From assembly GCF_025154015.1 (NCBI RefSeq), contig NZ_JAOAMV010000003.1:310001-374000 (forward strand): DNA of 64,000 bases, read 5' to 3'. A model generated the notes under the pieces. It made no database searches. It saw nothing but the letters and a program-made list of their open reading frames with translations, and was not told where the DNA came from. The position numbers and the translations under genes are program-made. Shown piece after piece: positions 26,282 to 35,949 of this stretch. How positions within the stretch are numbered: position 1 is the stretch's first letter; each line of letters begins with the position of its first letter. The DNA comes from Tsuneonella litorea. GTDB lineage: Bacteria > Pseudomonadota > Alphaproteobacteria > Sphingomonadales > Sphingomonadaceae.

Positions 26282-29248
26282 ATGATCAAGACAGCTTTGC
26301 GCCACACCTGTGCCTGCCTCGCGCTTACTGCAGGCATGTATGGAAGTGCTGCCTTTGCCCAGGCGACCGATCCCGATCCGGGCGACGACGCCGGCACCGC
26401 CCCGCCCGCGCGCGAGATCGTGGTCACCGGCACGCTGATCAGGGGCACGCCGGAAGACGCCGCGCTGCCGGTCGACGTGTTCTCTTCCGATGACCTTGCC
26501 GAAAAGGGGGTCACCTCGCCGCTCCAGTTCATCAAGGAACTGCCCTCGGTCGGCTCGGTGCTGGGCGACACCAACCAGTTCTCCACCGCCGCGCAGGGTT
26601 TCCAGGGCAACGGCTCGATCAACCTTCGCGGCCTCGGCTTCACCCGCACGCTGGTTCTCCTCAACGGCAAGCGCACGATCCAGGCGCCGGGTGACGGGTT
26701 CGCCGATACCAACCTGATCCCGCTCTTCGCGCTCCAGCGGGTCGAGATCCTGAAGGACGGCGCTGCCGCGACCTACGGGTCCGACGCCATCGCGGGCGTC
26801 GCCAACTTCATCACCCGCGATCGGTTCGACGGGGTGGAAGTCGCCGGCGACTGGACCTTCATCAAGGGGTCGGACGGCAACTACAACGTAAGCGGGCTGA
26901 TCGGGAAGAACTTCGGTTCGGCCAACATCATGGTCGGCGCGGGCTGGCAGCACCGGTCCGAACTGGCGACCACCGCGCGCGACTATACCCAGCAGAGCTA
27001 TGACGTGAACGCGTCGGGCTATTCGGCCCTTGCGACGCCGGGCCTGTTCGCGGTGACCTACCTCAACCCCGGTCCCACCACTATCACGCGTCCCGACATG
27101 GGCTGCACCCAGCTCGGCGGCTACTTCACCAGCCCGGTGTGCCGTTTCACCTACATCCCCTACGACAACATCACCGAGGAAGAAGACCGCTACCAGGTCT
27201 ACGGACAGGCATCGGTCGACATCACCGATTCCACCCGCTGGCACGCGAGCGCCCTGTGGGCCAAGACCGACCTCGAGAGCCTCAACTACTCGCCGTCGTT
27301 CCCGCCCACGCAGGGGCCGAACGGTTCGGGCTTCATCAGCGCCTTCACCACCTCGCCGAACAACCCGGGCGTGGCCGCCTTTCTTGCGCAGCAGGGCCTG
27401 CCGCCTTCCGGCGGCGCGAACGGCACGCTGTTCCGCATCACCAACGTCTACTACCGGCCGCTCGGCTTCCTCGGCAATCCGCTTGACCCCGAACGCGGCG
27501 CGGGTACCGGTTCGGCGAAGAACAACGCGTGGCGTGTGAATTCGGGCTTCGAGTTCGATCTTTCGCCCAGCCTCTCGCTGGCTGTCGACGGCACCTACTG
27601 GCGTTCGTCGCGTGAGTTCTACGCCCCCGACATCGTCGGTTCGCGGCTCCAGAACGCGCTCAACGGCTTCGGCGGTCCTAACTGCACCGGCACCACGCCG
27701 GGGGCCAACGGGTGCCTGTGGTTCAATCCGTTCGTGAACGCGGGGCCGAGCAACCCGGCCCTCGGCATTTCCAACCCGTTCTATGTCCCCGGCGCCGAGA
27801 ACAGTCCGGAATTGCTGTCATGGCTGCAGGTTCCGGTCGGCACCTTCCAGCGCGAGGAACAGTTCGTGCTCGATGCGGTCATCTCGGGTGAAACGGGCTG
27901 GAGCCTGCCAGGCGGCGAAGTGGCCTTCGCGGTCGGCGCACAGTACCGTGAGAACAATTTCTCGAGCCGGCCGCTGAGCGACGTTTCCAACCTCAACGTC
28001 AATCCCTGCTTCAGGGAAGGCGACCGGAGCTGCGTCGGCACCGTCACCGAGGGCGTCGGGCCGTTCATCTTCCTTGGCGGTTCGCGTCCGATCCAGCTGT
28101 CGCAGGACGTTCGCGCGCTGTTCGCGGAAGTCCAGCTTCCGGTTCTCGACACGCTCGAGATTTCGGGGGCGGTGCGTTACGAGGATTATGGTAGCCCGAT
28201 CGGTTCGACCATCAATCCCAAGGCGTCGTTCCGCTTCGAGGCGACCCCGTGGCTCACGCTGCGCGGCTCGATCGGCACGACCTTCCGCGGGCCTCTGGCG
28301 AGCAACGTCGACCCCAACTTTATCACCGCGCTGGCGGGTCTGACCGCCACCGGCGGCAACTACAAGTCGGTCGACCTCTACGGCAACCCCGGCCTCAATC
28401 CGGAAACGGCGCTGACCTATAACGTGGGTGCGATCGTGAAGACCGGCGGCCTCACCGCGAGCGTCGATTTCTGGAGCTTCGATTTCAAGGACCAGATCGT
28501 CGTCACGCCGGCCGATGCCATCGCTTCGTCGGTGGCGACCGGCGCCCTTACCGCCAACGGCACGCGCCTGATCAACTGCTCCGCCGAACTGCGCAATCTG
28601 ATCACGTTCTCGGGCAACACCTGCTTCCAGGGCACCACGACCGGGCTCGACATCGCCCGCGTGCGCACCCAGTGGGTCAACGGGCCGGACGTCAAGGTGC
28701 AAGGCCTCGACTTCGCGCTCAACTACGATCTCGATGCGGGCTTCGGGGTCGTTTCGATCGGCGGCAACGCGACCTACAACCTGAAGTATCAGACCGATGA
28801 CTTCTTTGTCGGGTCGGTCCTCGTGACCAGTGCCTATGATGCGGTCGGGTTCGGAAACTACTTCCGCGATCCGGGCACCCTGCCCGAATGGCGGGCCAAC
28901 GGGTATCTCAACGTCAACACCGGCGGTTTGAACCTGCGTTACGGCGTGACCTACATCTCGAGCGTGTTCGACGAGCGCTGCGCGGGCAAGACGGGACTCT
29001 GCCAGCCGATCGCCGGCACTCCCAGCGGTGGCAGCGACTTCGGACGGAACAGCGGTTCGTACATGCAGCACGACCTGGTCGCGAACTACACCCTGCCGGT
29101 CACCTTCGCGCAGATCCAGCTTACCGCCGCGGTGCGCAACATCTTCGACGAAGAACCGGCCGACGCCTATCTGCCGCTGGGCTACAACCCGTTCATCGGC
29201 AACGCCATCGGCCGCAACTTCACCTTGGGCGCCAAGGTCAAGTTCTGA
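26282..29248 (+). CDS. TonB-dependent outer membrane receptor
   Basis: Outer-membrane active-transport barrel of 988 aa. Signal peptide: MIKTALRHTCACLALTAGMY, then a cut near AFAQ. The TonB-box-like EIVVTGT comes next, followed by the plug domain (INLRGLGFTRTLVLLNGKRT; VEILKDGAAATYGSDAIAGV) and a 22-strand barrel ending in NFTLGAKVKF with a terminal Phe. The ATG at 26282 is chosen for its GGAGAGG ribosome site and clean signal peptide; an upstream in-frame ATG at 26222 has neither. Plug features match the large sphingomonad receptors for hydrophobic or glycan substrates, not clear siderophore receptors. A terminator follows. Confidence 0.94.
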   Translation: MIKTALRHTCACLALTAGMYGSAAFAQATDPDPGDDAGTAPPAREIVVTGTLIRGTPEDAALPVDVFSSDDLAEKGVTSPLQFIKELPSVGSVLGDTNQFSTAAQGFQGNGSINLRGLGFTRTLVLLNGKRTIQAPGDGFADTNLIPLFALQRVEILKDGAAATYGSDAIAGVANFITRDRFDGVEVAGDWTFIKGSDGNYNVSGLIGKNFGSANIMVGAGWQHRSELATTARDYTQQSYDVNASGYSALATPGLFAVTYLNPGPTTITRPDMGCTQLGGYFTSPVCRFTYIPYDNITEEEDRYQVYGQASVDITDSTRWHASALWAKTDLESLNYSPSFPPTQGPNGSGFISAFTTSPNNPGVAAFLAQQGLPPSGGANGTLFRITNVYYRPLGFLGNPLDPERGAGTGSAKNNAWRVNSGFEFDLSPSLSLAVDGTYWRSSREFYAPDIVGSRLQNALNGFGGPNCTGTTPGANGCLWFNPFVNAGPSNPALGISNPFYVPGAENSPELLSWLQVPVGTFQREEQFVLDAVISGETGWSLPGGEVAFAVGAQYRENNFSSRPLSDVSNLNVNPCFREGDRSCVGTVTEGVGPFIFLGGSRPIQLSQDVRALFAEVQLPVLDTLEISGAVRYEDYGSPIGSTINPKASFRFEATPWLTLRGSIGTTFRGPLASNVDPNFITALAGLTATGGNYKSVDLYGNPGLNPETALTYNVGAIVKTGGLTASVDFWSFDFKDQIVVTPADAIASSVATGALTANGTRLINCSAELRNLITFSGNTCFQGTTTGLDIARVRTQWVNGPDVKVQGLDFALNYDLDAGFGVVSIGGNATYNLKYQTDDFFVGSVLVTSAYDAVGFGNYFRDPGTLPEWRANGYLNVNTGGLNLRYGVTYISSVFDERCAGKTGLCQPIAGTPSGGSDFGRNSGSYMQHDLVANYTLPVTFAQIQLTAAVRNIFDEEPADAYLPLGYNPFIGNAIGRNFTLGAKVKF

Positions 29249-29263
29249 TCCAGCAGGGGGCAG

Positions 29264-29303
29264 AAAAGGGGGCCGGGCGGGAAACCGCCCGGCCCTTTTC
29301 TCT
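29264..29303. terminator. Bidirectional Rho-independent terminator
   Basis: A perfect 11-bp GC stem (GGGCCGGGCGG at 29270-29280 with its complement at 29285-29295) closes a GAAA loop. It is flanked by AAAAGG on the left and TTTTCTCTT on the right. It can therefore end transcripts of the TonB receptor on the plus strand and of the convergent TetR gene on the minus strand. Confidence 0.88.
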
Positions 29304-29317
29304 TGCAAACTTGAAAA

Positions 29318-30571
29318 TCAGCCGAGGTCGGGCGGGTCGGTGAAGACCCCGGCGCACAGGGTCCAGGCGTAGAGCCTGACCGCGCTCGCTGCATCGGGCT
29401 GGCGGGCCGCCCAGGCACGCGCCTCGTAGGCGCCGTTCAACGCGGGCATGATCATCTGGCTCGCCACCATCGGATCGACCGCGCGGACGCTGCCATCGGC
29501 GATGCCGTCGGCAATCATGCCGGCAAAACGGTTCGCGAGCCGGTTCGACCGCACGACGACGCTGCCACGCTCGTCGCTTGGCAGGGCCTGGAGCGCGGCA
29601 GTGCGCAACAGGGGCATCGCGTCGTTGAACTGCAGGTCAATCAGTTCCGCCAGCGCGCTGGCGATCTGCGTCCAGCCGCCTGCGTCCAGATCGCGCGCGG
29701 CGATCTGCGCGGCCGACAGGCGGTCGTAGCTCTTCTGGAAGCACTCGAAGACGAGATCGTCCTTGGCGTCGTGGTGGTGGTAGAAACTGCCCTTGGTAAC
29801 ATTGAGCGCCGCTGCAATCCGGTTGACCGAGGCCCCGCGGTAGCCGCGCTGGTTGATCATGACCGTCGCCGCGCGCAGGAACGCGTCACCGATCTCGGCG
29901 TCGCCATCGGCATTGCTGCGCCATGCGTCGTTGACCAGGGGCAGCGGCGACCAGTCGCCCGGCCGAGCCGCGAGTCCGTTGGCGAAAATGTCGAATATCC
30001 GCTCCTCGAGCCGTTCGAAGTCCCGGATCGAGTAGCGCAGCGACCATATGGGCCACCAGAACATCGTCTCGAGCAGGATGTGGGCCCGCGCGGTGTCCAG
30101 CGCGCGGCGGGCCCCGGTTCGGGAATCGCCGAAGAACCCGCGCACGCAGTCGACGATCCGGCCATACTGGGCCAGCAGCGGTGCCTGCGCCTCCTCGTCG
30201 AGGGTGCGAATCTCGCTCAGCGCGGTGATCAGTCCCTTTTCGCCCAGCCGGATGCGCCGCCGCAGTTCGACATGGGCGGCGATGAACGCGCGCAGGCGAT
30301 CAGCTGGCTCGGATTCCTCTGCCGCATTCCTGGCCGCTTCCTCGAGCCAGTCCAGCGTCGCGGCAAACACCGCGACGACGAGCTTGTCCTTGCGGTCGAA
30401 GTAGTAGGTGATGCTGGTCGCGTTCAGCCCGACCGAGCGGGCAAGTTCGGCGAAGGTGGTACCCTTCACGCCGAGCTCGTTGATCAGCGCGGACGCCGCG
30501 TGGATGACGTCCTCGCGCCGGCGCCCGAAACGCGCGGTCTCGCTTCCCCGGGATGGCCTTGCCCCGCCCAT
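29318..30571 (-). CDS. Double TetR-type transcriptional regulator
   Basis: A 417-aa protein with two TetR-like DNA-binding domains. The first HTH is at about residues 20-65 (GTTFAELARSVGLNATSITY, followed by YFDRKDKLV). The second is at about 230-275 (GASVNRIAAALNVTKGSFYH, followed by HHDAKDDLV). Each is followed by a helical ligand-binding-like region, so the protein looks like a tandem fusion of two regulators, about twice the normal TetR length. It lies 10 bases downstream of the acyl-CoA ligase on the same strand. Control of this catabolic island, perhaps with acyl-CoA as effector, is inferred. Confidence 0.88.
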   Translation of the reverse strand: MGGARPSRGSETARFGRRREDVIHAASALINELGVKGTTFAELARSVGLNATSITYYFDRKDKLVVAVFAATLDWLEEAARNAAEESEPADRLRAFIAAHVELRRRIRLGEKGLITALSEIRTLDEEAQAPLLAQYGRIVDCVRGFFGDSRTGARRALDTARAHILLETMFWWPIWSLRYSIRDFERLEERIFDIFANGLAARPGDWSPLPLVNDAWRSNADGDAEIGDAFLRAATVMINQRGYRGASVNRIAAALNVTKGSFYHHHDAKDDLVFECFQKSYDRLSAAQIAARDLDAGGWTQIASALAELIDLQFNDAMPLLRTAALQALPSDERGSVVVRSNRLANRFAGMIADGIADGSVRAVDPMVASQMIMPALNGAYEARAWAARQPDAASAVRLYAWTLCAGVFTDPPDLG

Positions 30572-30581
30572 CGCGAAACGC

Positions 30582-32345
30582 CTATCCCGCCTCGACGGGG
30601 TTGTCGAACAATGACTTGAGGTCCTTTTTCAATATCTTGCCGTTGGCGTTGCGGGGCAGCGTCTCCTCGGTGAACAGGATGCGCACCGGCACCTTGAACT
30701 TCGCCAGACGCTCGGCGACCCAGGCCTGCAATTCAGCCTCGGTGGCGTGCGCGCCGGGTGCCAGATGCACCACCGCGGCCGGCTCTTCGCCGAGGGTATG
30801 GTGCGGAATGCCGACCAGCGCGGCGTCGGTCACCGCGGGATGGTCGTAGAGCACGTTCTCGACCTCGGACGAGTAGATGTTCTCCCCTCCCCGCAGGATC
30901 ATGTCCTTGGCGCGGTCGACGATGTAGCAGAAGCCCTCCTCGTCGAGCCGGGCGAGGTCGCCGGTGCGGACCCAGCCGTCGACGAAGGTCTCGGCAGTCG
31001 CCTCCGGCTTGTTCCAGTACCCCTTCACCACCATCGGACCGCGCGCCCACAGTTCGCCGACTTCGCCGACCGGCATTTCGCGGCTGCCATCCTCGCTCAT
31101 GATCTTGAGGTCCGCGACCGCGACCGGCGGGCCGCAGCTCGTCGGGCGATTGAGGTAGTCCTCGCTCGAATGCCCCGTCACAGTCGCCATCGTCTCGGTC
31201 ATGCCCCAGCCATTGCCCGGGAGCGCGCCGAAGACCTCGCGGATCTTGCGGACCAGCTCGGGCGCGGAAGGCGCGCCGCCATAGGCGATCGCCTCGAGAC
31301 TGGAGAGGTCGTACTTGTCGCGGTCGGGATGCTCGATCAGCTGCCAGGCGATCGTCGGCACGCCGCCGGTCGCGTTGACCTTCTCGCGCTCGATGATCTC
31401 GAACGCCTTCACCGGGTCCCAGCGGCGCATGAAGATCGCGGTGTTCCCCGCCGCGACCATCCCCATCAGCCCGGCCGAACACGCGGTGACGTGGAACAGC
31501 GGAATGACGGTGAGCGATGTCTTGTGCGCGGGTTCGGGTGGTTGCTCGCCCCGGCGCAGCGCCGCAACGCACGCGTTGTAGCCGCTTGAGAAGATGTTGG
31601 TGACGAGGTTGCGGTGGGTACCGAGCGCGCCCTTGGGGTTCCCGGTCGTGCCGCTGGTGTAGAAGATCGTCGCGTCGTCATCGGGCGCGATGTCCTCGGC
31701 CGGGATTTCGGCATCGGGCAGACCGGCCCATGTCGGGGGCGCCCCGATCACGCTTTCGAGATGTTCGGCCGGTCCGGTCAACTCCCCGGGGGCACGCGAA
31801 ACGAACACGTGTCGAAGCGAGGGTATGTCGGAAAGATGCGGCACGATGCGCTCCCAGCGCTCGTCGTCGCAGATCAGCAGCGTGGTGCCCGAATCGGCGA
31901 GGCCATAGGCCAGCTCGTGCCCGGTCCACCAAGCGTTGAGCGGGACGCAGATCGCCCCGATGGTAACGCAAGCGAAGAACGCGACCGGCCATTCGGGCAG
32001 GTTGCGCATGGCGAGCGCGACCCGGTCGCCCTTCCGGACGCCCCGATCGCGAAGCTCTTGCGCCAGCTTTGCCACGGCGCGGTGAAAGGCGGCGAAGGTG
32101 ACCCGCTCGTCCTCGTAGATGAAGGCTTCCCGCTCGCCGTGGATCCGGGCGACCATCATCAGTGCGCGCAGGTTCGGCGGCGCGTTCTTCCACACCCGGG
32201 TGGGAATCCCGCGGATCTCGACCGTTTCCATCTCGAACCGCTCGCCCGGCGCCGTCAGCCGCGCCTGCGCCTCGCTGCGCGAGATTGCCGGCCAGCCGGC
32301 CGGAGGCGTCCAGCCGATCGCCTCGGCCAGGTTCGCTTCACCCAT
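30582..32345 (-). CDS. Acyl-CoA synthetase (AMP-forming)
   Basis: Adenylate-forming ligase of 587 aa that activates a carboxylic acid to its CoA thioester with ATP. The P-loop motif is TIFYTSGTTGNPKGALGTHR. NGWGMTETMATVTGHS is the A5 region, GWVRTGDLARLDEEGFCYI the A7 region, and NANGKILKKDL the C-terminal catalytic Lys motif. The ATG follows AAGAGGGC. An ATG further upstream would run into the divergent control region. It heads a two-gene operon with the double TetR. The substrate is probably a medium or long fatty acid or an analogue. Confidence 0.92.
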   Translation of the reverse strand: MGEANLAEAIGWTPPAGWPAISRSEAQARLTAPGERFEMETVEIRGIPTRVWKNAPPNLRALMMVARIHGEREAFIYEDERVTFAAFHRAVAKLAQELRDRGVRKGDRVALAMRNLPEWPVAFFACVTIGAICVPLNAWWTGHELAYGLADSGTTLLICDDERWERIVPHLSDIPSLRHVFVSRAPGELTGPAEHLESVIGAPPTWAGLPDAEIPAEDIAPDDDATIFYTSGTTGNPKGALGTHRNLVTNIFSSGYNACVAALRRGEQPPEPAHKTSLTVIPLFHVTACSAGLMGMVAAGNTAIFMRRWDPVKAFEIIEREKVNATGGVPTIAWQLIEHPDRDKYDLSSLEAIAYGGAPSAPELVRKIREVFGALPGNGWGMTETMATVTGHSSEDYLNRPTSCGPPVAVADLKIMSEDGSREMPVGEVGELWARGPMVVKGYWNKPEATAETFVDGWVRTGDLARLDEEGFCYIVDRAKDMILRGGENIYSSEVENVLYDHPAVTDAALVGIPHHTLGEEPAAVVHLAPGAHATEAELQAWVAERLAKFKVPVRILFTEETLPRNANGKILKKDLKSLFDNPVEAG

Positions 32346-32414
32346 CACAAGCCCTCTTCCCAGTTCTGTTTTCGAAGCGCAGTTTACGGGTTCACGTATC
32401 ATGCGCAAGCGCAG

Positions 32415-32431
32415 TTTCGGGTGAATGGTAT
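32415..32431 (+). promoter_or_regulatory. 17-nt shared upstream element, copy 4
   Basis: Copy of TTTCS-N5-WKGGTAT (TTTCG, GGTGA, ATGGTAT) in the 179-base divergent gap between the acyl-CoA ligase and the serine hydrolase. It is oriented towards the serine hydrolase and lies about 93 bases before its start codon. Spacing is identical to the other three copies. Confidence 0.45.
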
Positions 32432-32524
32432 GGTCGCCCGCGCATGATCGAGGTTGCCGTTCGCGGAAAGCCGGGTATGGCTGCAGGACACTTGGCTTCA
32501 GCGACCTTGGGAGAGAATCGCTTC

Positions 32525-33763
32525 ATGCTCGACACCACGCAATCCGCCGCCTGCGGCTTCGATGCCGAACGGCTTGCCCGCATCGAGCCGTTCCTGCGCA
32601 GCGCCTACGTTGACGGGGGCCGCCTGCCGATGGCGCAGTTGATCGTCGCGCGCGACGGGACCCCGGTCTGTTCGATGCGCTGCGGCACCATGGGCGAAGG
32701 GCGCGAGGACCTGCGCGAGGATGCGCTGTTCCGCATCGCCAGCATGACGAAGCCGGTCACCTCGATCGCGTTCATGCAGCTCGTCGAGCAGTGCAAGGTC
32801 GCGCTGGAGGAGCCGGTTACCAAGGTTTTTCCCGAGTTCGCGAACCTGTCGATCTTTGCCGGCGGCGGCAGCGGGCAGGTGCCGTTCCATCCGGGCAAGC
32901 CGGCAGGGCCGATGCGCTTCGTCGACCTCCTGACGCACATGTCGGGCCTTACCTACGGCCTGCAGAACCGAACGAACGTCGACGCCGCCTATCGCGAGAG
33001 CAACTTCGATTTCGCCCGCGCGCACCTCGATTCCGACGAGTTCATCTCGCGCCTGTCCAAGCTCCCGCTCGAATTCTCTCCCGGCGAGCGGTGGAACTAC
33101 TCGGTCTCGACCGACGTGCTCGGCGTCGCGGTCGAGCGGATCAGCGGGATGCGGCTGGGCGACTATTTCCGCCAGCACATCTTCGAGCCGCTCGGCATGA
33201 CCGACACCGCTTTCGGCGTGGCGGAGGGGCAGGCGGACCGGCTGGTCGACGCCTATCAGTACGTTCCCGGTAAGCCCGCCCGGCTGATCGACGCCGGCCC
33301 CACCAGCAAGCTCGCCCTGCCCGGCAAGTTCGACAGCGGCGGCGGGGGCCTCGTGTCCACCGCGGCGGATTACCAGCGGTTCGTCACCATGCTGGTGAAC
33401 GGCGGCGAACTCGACGGGGCGCGGATCGTCGCCCCCAAGACGCTGCACCTGATGACCGCCAACCACCTGCCCGGCGGACAGGACCTGACCCAGCTATCGC
33501 AAAGCCTGTTCTCCGAAAGCCAGAACGCGGGCGTCGGCTTCGGGCTCGGCTTTGCCACCGTGATCGACCCTGCCAAGACGCTGATGCCCGCCAGCAAGGG
33601 CGAATTCTACTGGGGCGGTGCCTATTCGACCGCCTTCTTCGTCGATCCGGTGGAGGGGATCACGATGGTCTTCATGACCCAGGTCTACCCGTCGAGCGCC
33701 TACCCCATTCGCCGCCAATTGAAGACCCTGATCTATTCCGCGCTGACCGACAGCCGCGCCTGA
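32525..33763 (+). CDS. Class-C beta-lactamase-fold serine hydrolase (family VIII esterase-like)
   Basis: A 412-aa penicillin-binding-fold hydrolase. The nucleophile motif is S73-M-T-K76 ([12 protein letters not shown]). The second motif is [11 protein letters not shown] with the conserved Tyr, and a C-terminal [15 protein letters not shown] replaces the KTG box, as in family VIII carboxylesterases. No signal peptide is visible, so it is probably cytoplasmic. I choose the ATG with GGGAGAG upstream; an ATG at 32444 is in frame. Among fatty-acid genes it most likely cleaves an ester or lactone substrate rather than a beta-lactam. Confidence 0.88.
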   Translation: MLDTTQSAACGFDAERLARIEPFLRSAYVDGGRLPMAQLIVARDGTPVCSMRCGTMGEGREDLREDALFRIASMTKPVTSIAFMQLVEQCKVALEEPVTKVFPEFANLSIFAGGGSGQVPFHPGKPAGPMRFVDLLTHMSGLTYGLQNRTNVDAAYRESNFDFARAHLDSDEFISRLSKLPLEFSPGERWNYSVSTDVLGVAVERISGMRLGDYFRQHIFEPLGMTDTAFGVAEGQADRLVDAYQYVPGKPARLIDAGPTSKLALPGKFDSGGGGLVSTAADYQRFVTMLVNGGELDGARIVAPKTLHLMTANHLPGGQDLTQLSQSLFSESQNAGVGFGLGFATVIDPAKTLMPASKGEFYWGGAYSTAFFVDPVEGITMVFMTQVYPSSAYPIRRQLKTLIYSALTDSRA

Positions 33764-33773
33764 GGAGCCTGAT

Positions 33774-35813
33774 ATGTCCGACCCCATCTCATCCCGCCGC
33801 GACGGCGAAGTCCTGATCATCGTTTCCGACAACCCGCCGGTCAACGCGCTCGGCCAGGCGGTTCGCGCCGGCCTCAAGCGCGAGATCGAGGCAGGCCTCG
33901 CCGACGACGACGTCAAGGCGATGGTCATCCGCTGCGACGGGCGCACTTTCTTTGCCGGCGCCGACATCACCGAGTTCGGCAAGCCCCCGCAAGGCCCCAG
34001 CCTTCCCGAGACGCTCGACGCGATGGAGGCGAGCGACAAGCCGGTCGTCGCCGCGATACACGGCACGGCGCTGGGCGGCGGGTGCGAGGTCGCGCTCGCC
34101 TGCCATTACCGCGTCGCGGTACCGAGCGCGAAGCTCGGCCTGCCCGAAGTCAAGCTCGGCCTGATCCCCGGCGCCGCGGGCACCCAGCGGCTGCCGCGCC
34201 TCGTCGGGGCCGAAGCGGCACTGCCGATGGTCGTCGGCGGCGATCCGATCAGCGCGAAAAAGGCGCAAGCCATCGGCCTCGTCGACGCGATCGTCGGCGA
34301 GGACAGCCTCGAGGCCGACGCCGTCGCCTTCGCCCGGAGCAAGGTCGGCCAGCCGGTCCCGCGCGCCAGCGAAGGCTCCGCCAATCAGGACGGGGTCAAG
34401 AACCCGGCCATCTTCGACGAGTTCCGCCACAAGCAGGCGCGCAAGATCCGCGGGTTCGACGCGCCCAACGCCGGGATCGAGGCGGTCAAGGCGGCGGGCG
34501 AGCTGCCCTATGCCGAGGGGGTGAAGAAGGAACGCGAGCTGTTCATGAAGCTCATGACCGGCACCCAGTCGGCCGCGATGCGCCACTACTTCTTCGCCGA
34601 ACGCGCCGCGAACAAGATCGACGACGTCCCCGCCGACACCCCGCTGATCCCGATCAGGAAGGTCGGCGTGATCGGCGCCGGCACGATGGGCGGCGGCATC
34701 TCGATGAATTTCCTGTCCGCCGGCATCCCGGTGACCATTCTCGAGATGCAGCAGGACGCGCTCGACCGCGGCACCGGCACGATGCGCAAGAACTACGAGA
34801 ACACCGCCAAGCGCGGCCGCATGACCGAAGAACAGGTCGAGCAGGCGATGGGCCTGCTGACGCCAACGCTCGACTATGCCGACCTTGCCGACTGCGACCT
34901 CGTGATCGAGGCGGTCTACGAGAACATGGACGTCAAGAAGCAGGTTTTCGCCAGGCTCGACGAAGTGGTGAAACAGGGCGCGATCCTCGCCTCGAACACC
35001 AGCTACCTCAACGTCGACGAGATCGCGACTGCGACCCAGCGCCCCGGCTATGTCATCGGCCTGCACTTCTTCTCACCGGCCAACGTGATGAAGCTGCTCG
35101 AGATCGTGCGCGGCGCGAAGACCCGCGACGACGTGCTGGCGACCTCGATGAAGCTCGCCAAGAAGATCGGCAAGGTGGCGGTGGTCTCGGGCGTGTGCCC
35201 AGGGTTCATCGGCAACCGGATGCTCAGCCCGCGCCAGCAGCAGGCCAATGCCTTGCTGATGGAGGGCGCGAACTACTGGGAGATCGACGACGTCCTGCTC
35301 GAATTCGGCTTTCCGATGGGGCCGTTCCAGATGGGCGACCTCGCCGGCACCGACATCGGCTGGCACCGCGACCCGTCGAAGATCGAAACGATCCGCGATG
35401 CGCTGTGCGCCGCGGGGCGGTTCGGGCAGAAGGCGGGCAAGGGCTATTACGACTACGACGCCGCGCGCAACCGCACCCCTTCGGACGAGACCAAAAAGAT
35501 CATCGCCGACTTCGCCGCGAAGGAAGGCAAGGAGCAGCGCGAGATCTCGAAGGACGAGATCCGCGAGCGGCTGCTTTACCCGATGGTCAACGAGGGCGCG
35601 AAGATTCTCGACGAGAAGATGGCCCAGCGCGCCAGCGACATCGATGTCGTGTGGATCAACGGCTACGGCTGGCCGCTCTACACCGGCGGGCCGATGTTCT
35701 GGGCCGACACGGTCGGGCTCGACACCGTTGTCGCGGGTCTGGAGAAGCACGGCCTGCCGGTGAGCGATTACCTGCGCCGGAAGGCCGAGGCGGGCGAGAA
35801 GTTCAACCGCTGA
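33774..35813 (+). CDS. Enoyl-CoA hydratase/3-hydroxyacyl-CoA dehydrogenase (FadJ/FadB-like)
   Basis: Bifunctional beta-oxidation enzyme of 679 aa. The N-terminal crotonase domain has [18 protein letters not shown] and the catalytic Glu region [20 protein letters not shown]. From about residue 297 the NAD-binding domain begins ([18 protein letters not shown]). [37 protein letters not shown] and CPGFIGNRM are dehydrogenase motifs. The domain order hydratase then dehydrogenase is that of FadB/FadJ and peroxisomal MFE1. It is 10 bases after the serine hydrolase with a GAGGAG ribosome site. No FadA-type thiolase is adjacent. Confidence 0.95.
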   Translation: MSDPISSRRDGEVLIIVSDNPPVNALGQAVRAGLKREIEAGLADDDVKAMVIRCDGRTFFAGADITEFGKPPQGPSLPETLDAMEASDKPVVAAIHGTALGGGCEVALACHYRVAVPSAKLGLPEVKLGLIPGAAGTQRLPRLVGAEAALPMVVGGDPISAKKAQAIGLVDAIVGEDSLEADAVAFARSKVGQPVPRASEGSANQDGVKNPAIFDEFRHKQARKIRGFDAPNAGIEAVKAAGELPYAEGVKKERELFMKLMTGTQSAAMRHYFFAERAANKIDDVPADTPLIPIRKVGVIGAGTMGGGISMNFLSAGIPVTILEMQQDALDRGTGTMRKNYENTAKRGRMTEEQVEQAMGLLTPTLDYADLADCDLVIEAVYENMDVKKQVFARLDEVVKQGAILASNTSYLNVDEIATATQRPGYVIGLHFFSPANVMKLLEIVRGAKTRDDVLATSMKLAKKIGKVAVVSGVCPGFIGNRMLSPRQQQANALLMEGANYWEIDDVLLEFGFPMGPFQMGDLAGTDIGWHRDPSKIETIRDALCAAGRFGQKAGKGYYDYDAARNRTPSDETKKIIADFAAKEGKEQREISKDEIRERLLYPMVNEGAKILDEKMAQRASDIDVVWINGYGWPLYTGGPMFWADTVGLDTVVAGLEKHGLPVSDYLRRKAEAGEKFNR

Positions 35814-35949
35814 ACGGGCGCTTTCCTACTGCCCGGACGATATGCGTTGGCGGGCCGATGACGCCCGCCACCGCTTCGCTCGCGCCCTTTCGTGAAGCAG
35901 GCGCGGGGCACGGCATTCTTCTCCGCCAGGACAGTGTGACAGGTGTGAC

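Noticed and set aside
32162-32524. Long N-terminal extension of the serine hydrolase
   Set aside because: The sequence is Arg/Ser-rich and runs over the acyl-CoA ligase; the ATG at 32525 has a good ribosome site and a usual N terminus.
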